A DNA stretch of 64,000 nt from Acidobacteriota bacterium (lineage in GTDB: Bacteria; Acidobacteriota; Thermoanaerobaculia; Thermoanaerobaculales; Thermoanaerobaculaceae): NCBI GenBank assembly GCA_003133645.1, contig PKYI01000033.1, positions 21,385 through 85,384 of the forward strand, written 5' to 3'. Position 1 is the stretch's first letter; every line of letters begins with the position of its first letter. Below the pieces are notes generated by a model, which was not told where the DNA came from, ran no database searches, and was given only the letters and a program-made list of their open reading frames with translations. Shown one piece after another: positions 20,554-30,447 of this stretch. The position numbers were made by a program, and so were the translations under genes.

Positions 20554-21207
20554 CTAGCGAACCCGCAACCCGGCGACCTTGACGGCGCCACGGTGGTAGC
20601 CATCCGGGAAGAGCTTCTCGAGTTCCTCGATGCCGATGCCGGTGGCCTCGCACGCGTCGTAGACGGTGGGAACCAGGTTCTTCTCCCCAAAGGTGTTGCG
20701 CAGGAAGTGGATGAGCTTCCAGTGCTGCTCCGTGAGCTTGGGCATCTTCATTTCCCAGGCCTTGTAGCGGGCGAATCGCTCGTCCCACGCGTAGGGGTTG
20801 ACAAGAAAGCCGCGCACGTTGACTTCATAGACCTTCTCCTGGCTCTCGGTCGTGACGTGTTCGGCGAGTTCCTCGGCCCACGCCTGGTCGAGGTACCCCT
20901 CCGCGTACGTGACGCCGGCCAGCTTGCACGCTCCCCGCAGGTACCCCGCCGGGAACAGAGTCTTGAGTTCCTGCAGGTGCAGCCGGTTGGTCCGGCACGT
21001 CTCGTAGACCAACGGGCACCTGCCATTCGTCACGAAGCTCTCGCGAATGAAACGGATGACCCGCCAGTGGTCTTCGCTCAGGCCGGCGATGACGCCAACC
21101 TTGGGGGCCATTCCCCGTGCGAAGTTCTCGTCCCAGTCGTTGAAAGTCGCGAGGAAGTCCTGGGTGTCCACCGCGTACGTCCTGCCTCCAAAGGTGAAGC
21201 TGCTCAT
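20554..21207 (-). CDS. TusE/DsrC/DsvC-like protein with two tandem DsrC domains
   Basis: Two repeats: YAVDTQDFLATFNDWDENFA...LSEDHWRVIRFIRESF...LFPAGYLRGACKLAG and YEVNVRGFLVNPYAWDERFA...LTEQHWKLIHFLRNTF...LFPDGYHRGAVKVAG. Confidence 0.85.
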   Translation of the reverse strand: MSSFTFGGRTYAVDTQDFLATFNDWDENFARGMAPKVGVIAGLSEDHWRVIRFIRESFVTNGRCPLVYETCRTNRLHLQELKTLFPAGYLRGACKLAGVTYAEGYLDQAWAEELAEHVTTESQEKVYEVNVRGFLVNPYAWDERFARYKAWEMKMPKLTEQHWKLIHFLRNTFGEKNLVPTVYDACEATGIGIEELEKLFPDGYHRGAVKVAGLRVR

Positions 21208-21365
21208 CGTTCCCTCCCTCCGGACAGCGGCTTCTTAGCCTGGTTCACCTGGCAAACGACTCGCTTCGCCAGCATCGGTGCCGCGGGAGCCAACCGGCAT
21301 CGGCGGACATGTTTCCCTCCCCGGCCTGAGATCATCCTAGCAGCGCCCAGCATCCCGTCAAGTAA

Positions 21366-21416
21366 GCACTGGAGTCAGGTTTGCGTTGTTGCGTTGCTGG
21401 CCTCCAACCGGCCGCC
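21366..21416 (+). repeat. Dispersed intergenic repeat, copy C
   Basis: GCACTGGAGTCAGGTTTGCGTTGTTGCGTTGCTGGCCTCCAACCGGCCGCC. Confidence 0.6.
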
Positions 21417-21483
21417 GATTCTGCGGTGGTCGACTTCGGCGGAGCCGCGGGTGCCCATCCCGACTTCCAAGTGGTGGCCACGA

Positions 21484-21519
21484 GGGGCGCCGGGCGAGTT
21501 CGCACCCGCCCGGCGCCCC
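21484..21519 (-). terminator. Strong hairpin downstream of 5'-nucleotidase gene
   Basis: 13-bp perfect stem GGGGCGCCGGGCG / CGCCCGGCGCCCC. Confidence 0.5.
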
Positions 21520-21553
21520 GACAAGCACACGACCCCTCAAAAGCCAGGCGCAG

Positions 21554-23245
21554 CTATCTTTCCCTGTGCCGGCGGACGCTGACGTCCACGATCCTTCCCT
21601 CCGGTCTGACGTCCACGCGATGGAGCGAGACCACGCGGTCCTTCAGAACGTCGTACTCGAGATCCGACAGGTTCTCCAGCTCGGACACCTCGACGCCCAT
21701 CATCGGCAGCAGCGCCGCGATCGCCTCGTTCACGGTCACCGAGTAGGTGCGATAGGGGTCGAGGGGCTGCCCGTGCACGCGGACCGACTGCAACAGGACG
21801 CGAGCACCGGCGGCGGCCCTCGGGTCGTACGCGAAGCTCATTCCGGAGACCTGGAGGAAGAAGTCCTCGTTGATCCCGAGGTAGGCGAGCCCGGTCTCCA
21901 GGCTCTTGATCAGCTCGGCCCCCGTGATCCGGAACGTCGCGATCTTGAGGCCGAGGCCGGTCGCCTGGTCGTAGCCGTAGGACACCGGCCGGAAGAGGTC
22001 GATCCCGACGATGGGCCCCTTGAAGATCCCTTCGGAGATGAGGCCGTTGGCGGTGATCGCGATGTCGGTGCCGGTCTTGGCGCGCAGCGCGTCGGTGATG
22101 AGGTCGCCCATCGCGCTGTCGCGCTCCGGCCGGTTGGGCTCGGTGGCCGTCTCGAGGTCGCAAACGGCGGTGGCGAGCCTGAGTTCATAGACGTCGCCGT
22201 AGGTGTCGACGATGCCCCGCTTGAGTTCGTCCACCACCCCCTGGACCTGCGGCAGCGGCCGCACCCTCTCGTCCACGGGCAGCAGCTTGTAGCTGGAGAC
22301 CTTCACCGCCCCCGCGTCGAGCGTGAAGCGCAGCCGCCCGACGTACTCGTAGTGCGACCCCGCCTGGAGGATCAGGGTCGGCTTCCCCTCCGGGTTGGTC
22401 ACGACCTCCGGCCGCTCGAACACGTAGTGATCATGGCCCCCGACGATGATGTCGATGCCGGGGACGGTGGCGGCGAGCGCCCGGTCGTAGAGCACCCCGA
22501 GGTGGGACAGGCAGATCACGACCTCCGCACCGTTGGTTCGGAGTTCCGCGACCTGCTGCGCCGCGATTTCCATCAGCAGCTCCGGGTGGCCGGCGCCAAG
22601 GATCACCACCGGCGCGGGCGAGTTCATCACGTCGTCCGGAACGGTCATCCCGAAGATGCCGATCGACACGCCCCCGACCTTCTTGATCATGTTGGGCCGG
22701 ATCCAGGTCGCCAGCGCCGGGTAGCCGGAAAGATCGAGGTTCGCCGACAGCAGCGGCAGCGTGCCGGCGCCGTACGCCGCCGCGAGCGAGCCGGCGAGCA
22801 CGTCCGGCCCGAAGTCGAACTCGTGGTTGCCGACCGCCATGGCGTCGAACCCGAGCTCCTTCATCAGCTGGAGCTCGGGGACCCCGAAGTACTGGTTGAA
22901 GAAGAGGTCGCCGTGAAAGACGTCGCCCGCGTGCAGGAGCAGCACGTTGGGCTCCGACGCGCGCACCGCGGCGATCACGCTCGCGGCCTTGGCCATCCCG
23001 CCGACGGTGCCTTCGAGGTGCCGGTCTTTGGGCCCCCAGGCGTCGAGACGCGAGTGGGTGTCGTTGACGTGGAGCAGCGTGATCGTGGCCGGCCGGGCTT
23101 CGAGCGCCGGGCAGATCCCGAGCCACGCCGCCACCGCGACCGCCACCCCCAGGCAGGAGGTGAGCCGTCGCAGCCGGCCGGCCGCCCACCTGCCCATCCC
23201 TACCGCATCGTTACGGTTCCTTCCGCTGCTGCGCTGCCTTGTCAT
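21554..23245 (-). CDS. Bifunctional metallophosphatase/5'-nucleotidase (UshA-like)
   Basis: LLHVNDTHSRLDAW, AGDVFHGDLFF, AVGNHEFDFG, GGHDHYVFERP, ITANGLISEGIFKG. Confidence 0.9.
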   Translation of the reverse strand: MTRQRSSGRNRNDAVGMGRWAAGRLRRLTSCLGVAVAVAAWLGICPALEARPATITLLHVNDTHSRLDAWGPKDRHLEGTVGGMAKAASVIAAVRASEPNVLLLHAGDVFHGDLFFNQYFGVPELQLMKELGFDAMAVGNHEFDFGPDVLAGSLAAAYGAGTLPLLSANLDLSGYPALATWIRPNMIKKVGGVSIGIFGMTVPDDVMNSPAPVVILGAGHPELLMEIAAQQVAELRTNGAEVVICLSHLGVLYDRALAATVPGIDIIVGGHDHYVFERPEVVTNPEGKPTLILQAGSHYEYVGRLRFTLDAGAVKVSSYKLLPVDERVRPLPQVQGVVDELKRGIVDTYGDVYELRLATAVCDLETATEPNRPERDSAMGDLITDALRAKTGTDIAITANGLISEGIFKGPIVGIDLFRPVSYGYDQATGLGLKIATFRITGAELIKSLETGLAYLGINEDFFLQVSGMSFAYDPRAAAGARVLLQSVRVHGQPLDPYRTYSVTVNEAIAALLPMMGVEVSELENLSDLEYDVLKDRVVSLHRVDVRPEGRIVDVSVRRHRER

Positions 23246-23382
23246 TGTCCGCATCCTCCTTTTTGCGGTTCACAGCGTTTCTGGACCGTCATTCCTGGTC
23301 GACGAAACCGTGGCCCCGGCGGGACCAGCGCCATCGCCAGGACGACAACCGCCATGAGCAGCAGTACGGCCGTTGCGTTCAT
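23242..23382 (-). CDS. Small (46 aa) single-TM hypothetical protein, translationally coupled to 5'-nucleotidase
   Basis: MNATAVLLLMAVVVLAMALVPPGPRFRRPGMTVQKRCEPQKGGCGQ*; TGA overlaps downstream ATG (ATGA). Confidence 0.4.
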   Translation of the reverse strand: MNATAVLLLMAVVVLAMALVPPGPRFRRPGMTVQKRCEPQKGGCGQ

Positions 23383-23444
23383 CGCTTTCTCCCTCCTCGA
23401 TCAGGCGCCGGACCACCCGCGCGCGGGTCCTCTTCGGCCAGCGC

Positions 23445-23996
23445 TCAGCGGCCGAAACTGCCCCCACGCCAATGCTGACTCTCCATGTCGTGGCGAACCC
23501 AGAGCGCCGCGGCGACCAGCACCGCGACCCCGGCCGCAACCCAGACCGCGACCTTCCCCCAGACCTTGCCGCCGTTGCTCAGCACCACATCGGCCATCGC
23601 CGTCTCGTTGGCGCGGATCACGAACGTTTTCTTGAACTTAGATGGGAGCGCCTGGGCGTTGCCTTGGTCGTCGATCCAGCTATTGACCTGCAGCACATAA
23701 TCGCCGGGCGGGAGGTCGGAAACCGACCAGCGGGACTCACTCTCCTGGCGCACGAGCTTGCTGGACTTGCCTTCGACGCGGTAAAGCTCGGCCAGGACCT
23801 TCCGGTGGGTGCTGACCTCGCGTCTCCTCTCGGATCGGTTCTCGAACACCCTCACCAGCAACCGCCCGTTCCCGTCCCCCGCGACGGCCACGGCCGACCG
23901 CTGGAGGCGGATCTCGGTCGCGCAGCCGAGGCACCAGGGCGCCAGCGCGGTGAGCAACGCCACACTCACGAGCCTGTTTGGGATCCGACCTCGCAT
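23445..23996 (-). CDS. Predicted lipoprotein, unknown function
   Basis: Lipobox LAPWCLGC; C-terminal TM segment VAVWVAAGVAVLVAAALWV. Confidence 0.55.
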   Translation of the reverse strand: MRGRIPNRLVSVALLTALAPWCLGCATEIRLQRSAVAVAGDGNGRLLVRVFENRSERRREVSTHRKVLAELYRVEGKSSKLVRQESESRWSVSDLPPGDYVLQVNSWIDDQGNAQALPSKFKKTFVIRANETAMADVVLSNGGKVWGKVAVWVAAGVAVLVAAALWVRHDMESQHWRGGSFGR

Positions 23997-24108
23997 CGCC
24001 GACCTCCTTTCGTCCCAGTCCCACTCACTCCGCTGGGCTGTTCTCCACACATGCTCGCCTCCGGCCGGCGGCGCGTCCTGATGAGGGCCTCACGCACGGG
24101 TGACGGTT

Positions 24109-24141
24109 CGGCAACAGTTGGGCAACATCGGGGCAATATCC
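24109..24141. promoter_or_regulatory. Three 11-bp phased direct repeats, candidate operator of winged-helix regulator
   Basis: CGGCAACAGTT / GGGCAACATCG / GGGCAATATCC contiguous, between divergent lipoprotein and regulator genes. Confidence 0.5.
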
Positions 24142-24221
24142 TGAGAAGGTGATTCTGTCCAGAAGACATTTGTTTGGTTGAAAATGGACACGGCCAGCGG
24201 TATCCTGAGCGAAGAATCAAC

Positions 24222-26225
24222 ATGAACGAACGTGCTGGCCACGAGGTGTACCGGATCGGTGACCTCACACTCGACGTCGAGGCCCGGCTGTTGATGCGTG
24301 CCGGCACGCTGGTGCCGCTGCCGCCCAAAACGTTCGAGCTTTTCGTCGAACTCGTTCGCCGCGCGCCCGGCGTTGTCCGGCGCCAAGAACTCCTCGACAC
24401 CGTGTGGGCACACGAGCTGGTCAACGACGAGGCGCTCACGCAGAGGGTGATGCTGTTGCGGCGCGCACTCGGTGACGATCCCAAGGAGCCGACGTTCATC
24501 GCCTCGGCACCCAGGTGGGGGTACCGGCTGGTGGCCGGGGTCGAACGAATCGAAGCCGCCCCTCCGCGACCCGCCGTTTTGCCGCAACCCGCCGCCCTGC
24601 CACGGCGCGAGGAAGGCTCGGGAAGCAGCGATCGCCTGCGCTCGGTGCTCGCAACCACGCGCGTCCGCTACCGCTGGCTTGTCTGGCTCCTCTCCGGCGC
24701 CCTCGCGGCCGCCGTCACCGTGCTGGTCGCACCCCTCGTTCTCGAGGGCCATCGGCGCACCATCGACTCGCTCGCGATCGTTCCCTTCCGTGCCGCCGAG
24801 GGCGGCGGGGGCGGGACCGACTACCTGTGCGACGGCATCCCCGCGACGCTCAACCGGACTCTGAGGTCGGCGCTGCCCGACCTCCGGATCATCGCCGAGA
24901 GCGCCATGGCACGTTACAAGGACACGCAGGTCGACCCGCAAAGGGTCCGCCGCGACTTCGGCGTCCGCGCCGTGCTCACCGGCACGCTGCTCAGGCGTGG
25001 CGACACGCTGGTCATCGACGCCGTGCTGGCGGATGCCAGGGACGGGACACAGCTCTGGGATGCCCACATCGAGCGCCCCATCGCCGACATCCTCTCGGTT
25101 CAGGACGAGATCTCCAACGAGATCGTGAAGGGCCTGCGCATCCGGCTCTCCGGGAAGGAGCGCACCCAACTGGCCAGGCGTCCGACGGCGAACGCCGAGG
25201 CCTACACCCTCTACCTCAAGGGCCGGTACTTCTGGGGCAAGCGGAACGACAAGGGGTTCGAGGACGCGATCGCGTGCTTCAAAGCCGCGATCGACCAGGA
25301 CCCGGCCTATGCCCTCGCCTACGCCGGACTCGCGGACTGCTACGCCATCGAGAGCACGATCGAGTACGGCGCCGCCCCGGCCAACGAGGCGATGCCCAGG
25401 GCACGGGCCCTGGCGAGGAAAGCGCTCCTGATCGACGCGGACCTCGCGGAGGCGCACGCGTCGCTCGGCCTCGTGCTCTGGTTGTACGACTGGGACAGGG
25501 CCGCCGCCGAGCGCGAGCTGCGCCGCGCCGTCGAGTTGGACCACAACGACGCCGCTGCCTGCCAGTGGCTGGCCGAGTTGCTCGCGGAGCAGGGAAAGAC
25601 GCAAGCGGCGGACCGGGAGATCCGGCGCGCCCTCGAGATCGACCCCCTGTCCCTCGTCGCCAACGGCGACCGGGGGTTGTTTTCCTACTACCAGCGCGAC
25701 TACGAGCAGGCGGTCCGATCCTACCGTCAGACGCTCGCGATGGACGCGGGCTTCTCCCAGGCGTGGCTCGGCCTCGGCCTCGCGTATGCGCAGCAGGGGG
25801 CGCACGCGCAGGCGGTCGAAGCGCTCCAACGGGTCAACCGCCTCGGCCCGATACCGCCAGCGATGGCCGCGCTCGGCTACGCCTATGGCCTGGCCGGCAA
25901 CAAGGGTGAAGCCCGAACGGTGCTGGACGACCTGCTGGCGCTCGCCAGGCAGCGCTACGTCTCCAGCTTATACGTCGCCGCGGTGTTCATCGGGCTTGGG
26001 GATCGTGACAGCGCCTTCGAGTGGCTCGGCCGCGCCTGCGACGAGCGCGCGAGCATGTTGGGCACCCTGAAGGTCGACCCCGCCTTCGACCCGCTGCGGA
26101 GCGACCCCCGCTTCGCGGCGCTGCTCGCGCGCACCGGCCTCGCCACGCAGGCGCGCCATTTGAATCCAGGTCGGGATCAGCCGCTTGGCCGCGTGAAGGG
26201 GTTGCGCACCACGATGCCGTCGTAG
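24222..26225 (+). CDS. Winged-helix (CadC/OmpR type) DNA-binding transcriptional regulator with TM helix and TPR repeats
   Basis: YRIGDLTLDVEARLLMRAGTLVPLPPKTFELFVELVRR...GYRLVAGV; TM WLVWLLSGALAAAVTVLVAPLVL; TPRs. Confidence 0.85.
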   Translation: MNERAGHEVYRIGDLTLDVEARLLMRAGTLVPLPPKTFELFVELVRRAPGVVRRQELLDTVWAHELVNDEALTQRVMLLRRALGDDPKEPTFIASAPRWGYRLVAGVERIEAAPPRPAVLPQPAALPRREEGSGSSDRLRSVLATTRVRYRWLVWLLSGALAAAVTVLVAPLVLEGHRRTIDSLAIVPFRAAEGGGGGTDYLCDGIPATLNRTLRSALPDLRIIAESAMARYKDTQVDPQRVRRDFGVRAVLTGTLLRRGDTLVIDAVLADARDGTQLWDAHIERPIADILSVQDEISNEIVKGLRIRLSGKERTQLARRPTANAEAYTLYLKGRYFWGKRNDKGFEDAIACFKAAIDQDPAYALAYAGLADCYAIESTIEYGAAPANEAMPRARALARKALLIDADLAEAHASLGLVLWLYDWDRAAAERELRRAVELDHNDAAACQWLAELLAEQGKTQAADREIRRALEIDPLSLVANGDRGLFSYYQRDYEQAVRSYRQTLAMDAGFSQAWLGLGLAYAQQGAHAQAVEALQRVNRLGPIPPAMAALGYAYGLAGNKGEARTVLDDLLALARQRYVSSLYVAAVFIGLGDRDSAFEWLGRACDERASMLGTLKVDPAFDPLRSDPRFAALLARTGLATQARHLNPGRDQPLGRVKGLRTTMPS

Positions 26226-26443
26226 GCGGGTGACTGTGACATAGAGCTCGAGCATGACCTGCGTCGACACCGCGAAGCATCCTTCCTCGAATCCGCGCGC
26301 GACAAGGGAGGCGGCGACGCGATGCTTTCCCTGCTCGCCGGAGGCCAGTATGAAAAGGTGTATTCTTGAGACTCATCACGTTGCGTAACGTACGGCTTGG
26401 CGCCCGGGTCTTCAGGGCCAGGTCGTGGGAATGGAGGGATCGC

Positions 26444-27970
26444 ATGCCCCAAGCGAAGAGACTCTCACCTGTCGTCATCCTGCTCGCCGCGTTGCTGACC
26501 TCAGCGGCGGCCGTGCGAGCCCAGGGTCTCGGCGACCTCGAGAAGAAGGTCGTCGAGAAGACCCTCCCGAACGGTCTCAAGGTCCTCATCCTGCCGCGGC
26601 CCGCGGCGCCGGTCGTCTCGATGGCGACCTACGCCGACGTCGGCGGCGTGGACGAGAACCAGAACGCCACCGGGCTCGCCCATATCTTCGAGCACATGGC
26701 GTTCAAGGGCACCACGACCATCGGGACCAAGGACTACGCGAAGGAGAAGGCCGCAATGAAGACGGAGGACGAGGCCTTCGCCGCCCTGCGCGCCGAACGG
26801 TTGCGCCGGCCCCGTCCGGACCCGGACAAGGTCAAGCGACTCGAGGACGCGCTCACCAAAGCCCAGGACGAAGCGCGCGCCTTCGTCGTGCCGAACGAGA
26901 TGGGCGAGATTATCGAGCGGGCCGGCGGTCACGGCCTCAACGCCTTCACCAACTTCGACATGACCGTCTACCACTACTCCCTGCCGTCGAACCGGCTCGA
27001 GCTTTGGGCCTCGCTGGAGGCCGACCGCTTCAGCCACCCGGTGCTGCGCGAGTTCTACAAGGAGAAGGACGTGATCATGGAGGAGAAGCGGATGGGCGAG
27101 AGCCAGCCCACCGGCCGCCTGTTCACCGACTTCATGCCGCTCGCCTACACCGCGTCGATGTACCGCGCCGGCGTGATCGGCTACACGAGCGATTTGAAGG
27201 CGATCACCCGGGCGGAGGCCGAGACCTGGTTCGCCAAGTACTACGGCGCAAAGAACCTCACGGCCGTCGTCGTGGGTGACGTCGACCCCGCGACGGCGAT
27301 GCCCCTGTTCGAGAAGACCCTCGGCACCATCCCTTCGGGGCAGAAACCGGGACCGGTGGTGACCCAGGAGCCGGCGCAGCGCGCCGAGAAGCGCCTGATC
27401 ATGGAAGATCCATCGCAGCCGTTCCTGCTCGTCGCCTACCACAAGGGTGACATCAACGATCCGGACAGCGCGGTCTACGAGGCGATCAGCGACATTCTCG
27501 CCGAGGGGCGCTCCTCGTGGGTCTACAAGTCGCTGGTGACCGACAAGAAGGTGGCGCTCTACACCGGTGCCTTCACCGAACTCGGCCAGAAGTACCCCGG
27601 ACTGTTCGTGTTCTTCGCCATCCCCAACAAGGGCAAGAGCAACGCCGACTGCGAGAACGCGATTTACGAGCAGATTGAGCGGCTCAAGAAAGAGCCCGTG
27701 TCGGCCGCGGAGCTGCAGGCCGTCAAGGCAAAGGAGAAGAAGAAGTTCCTCGCGGCGATCGACTCCAACATGGGTCTCGCCATGCAGCTCGCGTACGCTC
27801 AGAACCTGCAGGGCGACTGGCGCGAGGCGTTCCGCTGGCTCGACAAGGTCGACAAGGTGACATCAGCCGACATCCAGCGTGTCGCCCGCGCTCTGTTCGT
27901 CAGGTCCAACCGCAGCGTCGCCATGATCGAGACGACCGCCGAGAAGCCGACCGAGCAGGCGGCGAAGTGA
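26444..27970 (+). CDS. M16 family metallopeptidase
   Basis: GLAHIFEHMAFKGT (HxxEH) zinc motif. Confidence 0.9.
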   Translation: MPQAKRLSPVVILLAALLTSAAAVRAQGLGDLEKKVVEKTLPNGLKVLILPRPAAPVVSMATYADVGGVDENQNATGLAHIFEHMAFKGTTTIGTKDYAKEKAAMKTEDEAFAALRAERLRRPRPDPDKVKRLEDALTKAQDEARAFVVPNEMGEIIERAGGHGLNAFTNFDMTVYHYSLPSNRLELWASLEADRFSHPVLREFYKEKDVIMEEKRMGESQPTGRLFTDFMPLAYTASMYRAGVIGYTSDLKAITRAEAETWFAKYYGAKNLTAVVVGDVDPATAMPLFEKTLGTIPSGQKPGPVVTQEPAQRAEKRLIMEDPSQPFLLVAYHKGDINDPDSAVYEAISDILAEGRSSWVYKSLVTDKKVALYTGAFTELGQKYPGLFVFFAIPNKGKSNADCENAIYEQIERLKKEPVSAAELQAVKAKEKKKFLAAIDSNMGLAMQLAYAQNLQGDWREAFRWLDKVDKVTSADIQRVARALFVRSNRSVAMIETTAEKPTEQAAK

Positions 27971-30141
27971 GCCGCGGCAAGGAGACTGCCATGAAAACAC
28001 CACGAATCGCCCTGTCCCTGGTTGCCCTGCTCGCCTTCCTCGTGCCCGCCGCCGCCTCGTTCGGGCAGGGGGCGAAGGCCGGGAAGCCGCGGGCCATCGA
28101 CACCATCAAGTACCCCAAGCTGCACGAGATCAAGATGCCGGCGGTGGTCCGCGAGACGCTGCCGAACGGGATGAAGCTCCTCCTCGTCGAGGACCACGAC
28201 CTGCCGCAGATCTCGTTCCGCGCCACGGTGCGCGGTGGCCGGCTCGCCGAGCCCGCCGGGCGGCGCGGTCTTGCCGAGCTGTTCGGTGAGGTGCAACGCA
28301 CGGGCGGCGCCGGCACGATGACCGGCGACCAGGTCGATCAGCTCCTCGACAGCCTCGGCGCCGAGGTCGAAACCAACGTCGGGGAGGCCGCCGGGACCGT
28401 GGAAGGCAAGGCCCTGACCGAGACCTTCGACAAGGTCCTGCCGGTGTTCGCCGAGATCCTGACGAAACCGGCGTTTGCCCAGGACAAGGTCGACCTCGGC
28501 AAGACCCACATGCGCTCGAACATCTCGCGGCGCAACGACCAGGTCATGGGGATTGCGGTGCGCGAGTTCAGGAAGCTCATCTACGGCGCGGCCTCGCCCT
28601 ACGCCCGCCAGGTCGAGTACGACGACGTCGAACGGCTGACCCGCGAGGACCTCGCCGCCTTCCACAAGACCCACTACCGGCCGGACACGACGATCCTCGC
28701 CATGTGGGGCGACTTCGCCGTCGCCGACATGAAGGCCAAACTCGATGCGGCGTTCGCCGGTTTTGTGGCCTCGGGTCCCGCGCCGGCGGTCATCGCCGCC
28801 AGCGTCCCGGCGCAAACGCCGTCGCTCAACTACATCGAGAAGAAGGACGTCGAGCAGACGTTCATCCTCGCCGGTCAGCTCGGCCTGCGCCTGGATGACC
28901 CGGACTACCCGGCCATCTGGGTGATGAGCGACATCCTGGGCGGCGGCTTCGCGTCACGGATCTTCGTCAAGGTGCGCACCGAGAAGGGGCTCGCCTACGC
29001 CGCCGGGGGCGGCATGTCCCCCGCAATGGACCACGTCGGGGCGTTCTACTTCTTCACCTCCACCAAGCCGTCGACCACCGCCGAGGCGCTGGCGACGATG
29101 CTCGGCGAGATCAAGAAGATCCGCGAGGCGCCGGTGACCGACACCGAACTTCAGCGCTCCAAGGACGGGTACCTCAACAGCTACGCCTTCGAGTACGACT
29201 CGACCGGGAAGATCGTCAACCGGCTCGCCACGTACGAGTTCTACGGCTACCCGGCGGACTTCAACGTCAAGCTGCGCGACGGCATCGAGAAGGTCAGCCG
29301 GGACGACGTGCTGCGCGTCGCCAGGAAGTACCTGAACCCCGACGCGCTCAGCATCCTTGCCATCGGCCGCAAGGAACAGTTCGACCGGCCGCTCGACACC
29401 TTCGGCAAGGTCGCCACCCTCGACATCACGATCCCCGAGCCGAAGCCCAAGGAGGCCGTCGCCGAGGCCACGCCCGAGGCCATCGCCAAAGGCCGGGCGT
29501 TGCTCGCCAAGGCGGCCGGCCACGTCGGCGCCGCCGCGCTCGCCGGCGTCAAGGACATCACCTCCGAGGGCACCGCCACCGTGAGCACGCCGATGGGCCA
29601 GATGGACCTGAAGGCCAAGGTGACATTCGTTCTGCCCGACCGATCGGCCAACGAGATGACCACGCCAATGGGCGCGATGGTGCAAGTGCTCGACGGTGAC
29701 CGCGGATTCGTGAAGATGGGGCCGAAGAGCCAGCCCCTGCCGGAGCGCGCCGTGGCCGAGATGAAGCGCGCCCTGTACACCGACTTCGGCTGCTTGCGAC
29801 TGCTCAAGGAGGGACCCTCCGGAACGCCCAAAGCGTGGGCCGGCGGGGACGCCGAGTTCGAGGGCAGGAAGGCGGACGACGTCCTGATCGGCGTGGGTGA
29901 CGGCGTGTTCCATGTCTACCTCGCGCCGGACACCGGCGAGGTCCTCGGGACCAGGCGCTCGGCGCAGACCGAGGAGGGCGCCGTCGACGTGGTCACCGCC
30001 TATTCCAACTACCAGATCGTGTCCGGGTTGCGCATCCCGTTCGCGAGCGTCCAGAAGGTGAAGGGCGAGGTGAAGTCCGACGTCAAGCTCACGGCGGTCA
30101 AGGTCAATGCCGGGTTCGCCGAGGCCGTGTTCAAAGAATAG
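27967..30141 (+). CDS. M16-like family protein (non-canonical active site) with C-terminal extension
   Basis: M16 fold motifs (SFRATVRGGRLAEPAGRRGLAELFGEV; GGGFASRIFVKVRTEKGLAYAAGGG) lacking HxxEH; overlaps previous gene. Confidence 0.85.
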   Translation: MSRGKETAMKTPRIALSLVALLAFLVPAAASFGQGAKAGKPRAIDTIKYPKLHEIKMPAVVRETLPNGMKLLLVEDHDLPQISFRATVRGGRLAEPAGRRGLAELFGEVQRTGGAGTMTGDQVDQLLDSLGAEVETNVGEAAGTVEGKALTETFDKVLPVFAEILTKPAFAQDKVDLGKTHMRSNISRRNDQVMGIAVREFRKLIYGAASPYARQVEYDDVERLTREDLAAFHKTHYRPDTTILAMWGDFAVADMKAKLDAAFAGFVASGPAPAVIAASVPAQTPSLNYIEKKDVEQTFILAGQLGLRLDDPDYPAIWVMSDILGGGFASRIFVKVRTEKGLAYAAGGGMSPAMDHVGAFYFFTSTKPSTTAEALATMLGEIKKIREAPVTDTELQRSKDGYLNSYAFEYDSTGKIVNRLATYEFYGYPADFNVKLRDGIEKVSRDDVLRVARKYLNPDALSILAIGRKEQFDRPLDTFGKVATLDITIPEPKPKEAVAEATPEAIAKGRALLAKAAGHVGAAALAGVKDITSEGTATVSTPMGQMDLKAKVTFVLPDRSANEMTTPMGAMVQVLDGDRGFVKMGPKSQPLPERAVAEMKRALYTDFGCLRLLKEGPSGTPKAWAGGDAEFEGRKADDVLIGVGDGVFHVYLAPDTGEVLGTRRSAQTEEGAVDVVTAYSNYQIVSGLRIPFASVQKVKGEVKSDVKLTAVKVNAGFAEAVFKE

Positions 30142-30169
30142 GCCGCGCCTCAAGAGTAGGGATACGCGC

Positions 30170-30205
30170 AGCGCCGGGTCACGAGGCCCGGCGCTGCTTC
30201 CCTTT
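30170..30205 (+). terminator. Intrinsic terminator-like hairpin after M16 pair
   Basis: AGCGCCGGG-tcacgagg-CCCGGCGCT followed by pyrimidine/T-containing run. Confidence 0.6.
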
Positions 30206-30303
30206 CCCCTGAGCGCTGCCGTTCCACGCCGGTCTCGTTTCGGCGGGCAGCCTGTGCCTCACCTGCCTTGACAGAGCAGAGGGAGGGCTCAATACTCGCG
30301 GAA

Positions 30304-30396
30304 ATGCGCAAATCGGGTGAGCAGTTGCTGAACAAGGCCGGCTTGTGCGACTTGAGCAACGACGAGAGTCCGGAGAAACTCCCTGAAGGGAACTGA
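30304..30396 (+). CDS. Candidate 30-aa small ORF
   Basis: MRKSGEQLLNKAGLCDLSNDESPEKLPEGN*; purine-rich stretch upstream. Confidence 0.2.
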   Translation: MRKSGEQLLNKAGLCDLSNDESPEKLPEGN

Positions 30397-30447
30397 CAAG
30401 AACACTGAAGCCGGTCGAACCAGGCTCGAGCGGGAAAGGAGAAGCGG

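Noticed and set aside
20554-21207. Dissimilatory sulfur metabolism locus
   Set aside because: Only the DsrC-like protein is present; no dsrAB, dsrMKJOP, tusBCD or hdr genes nearby
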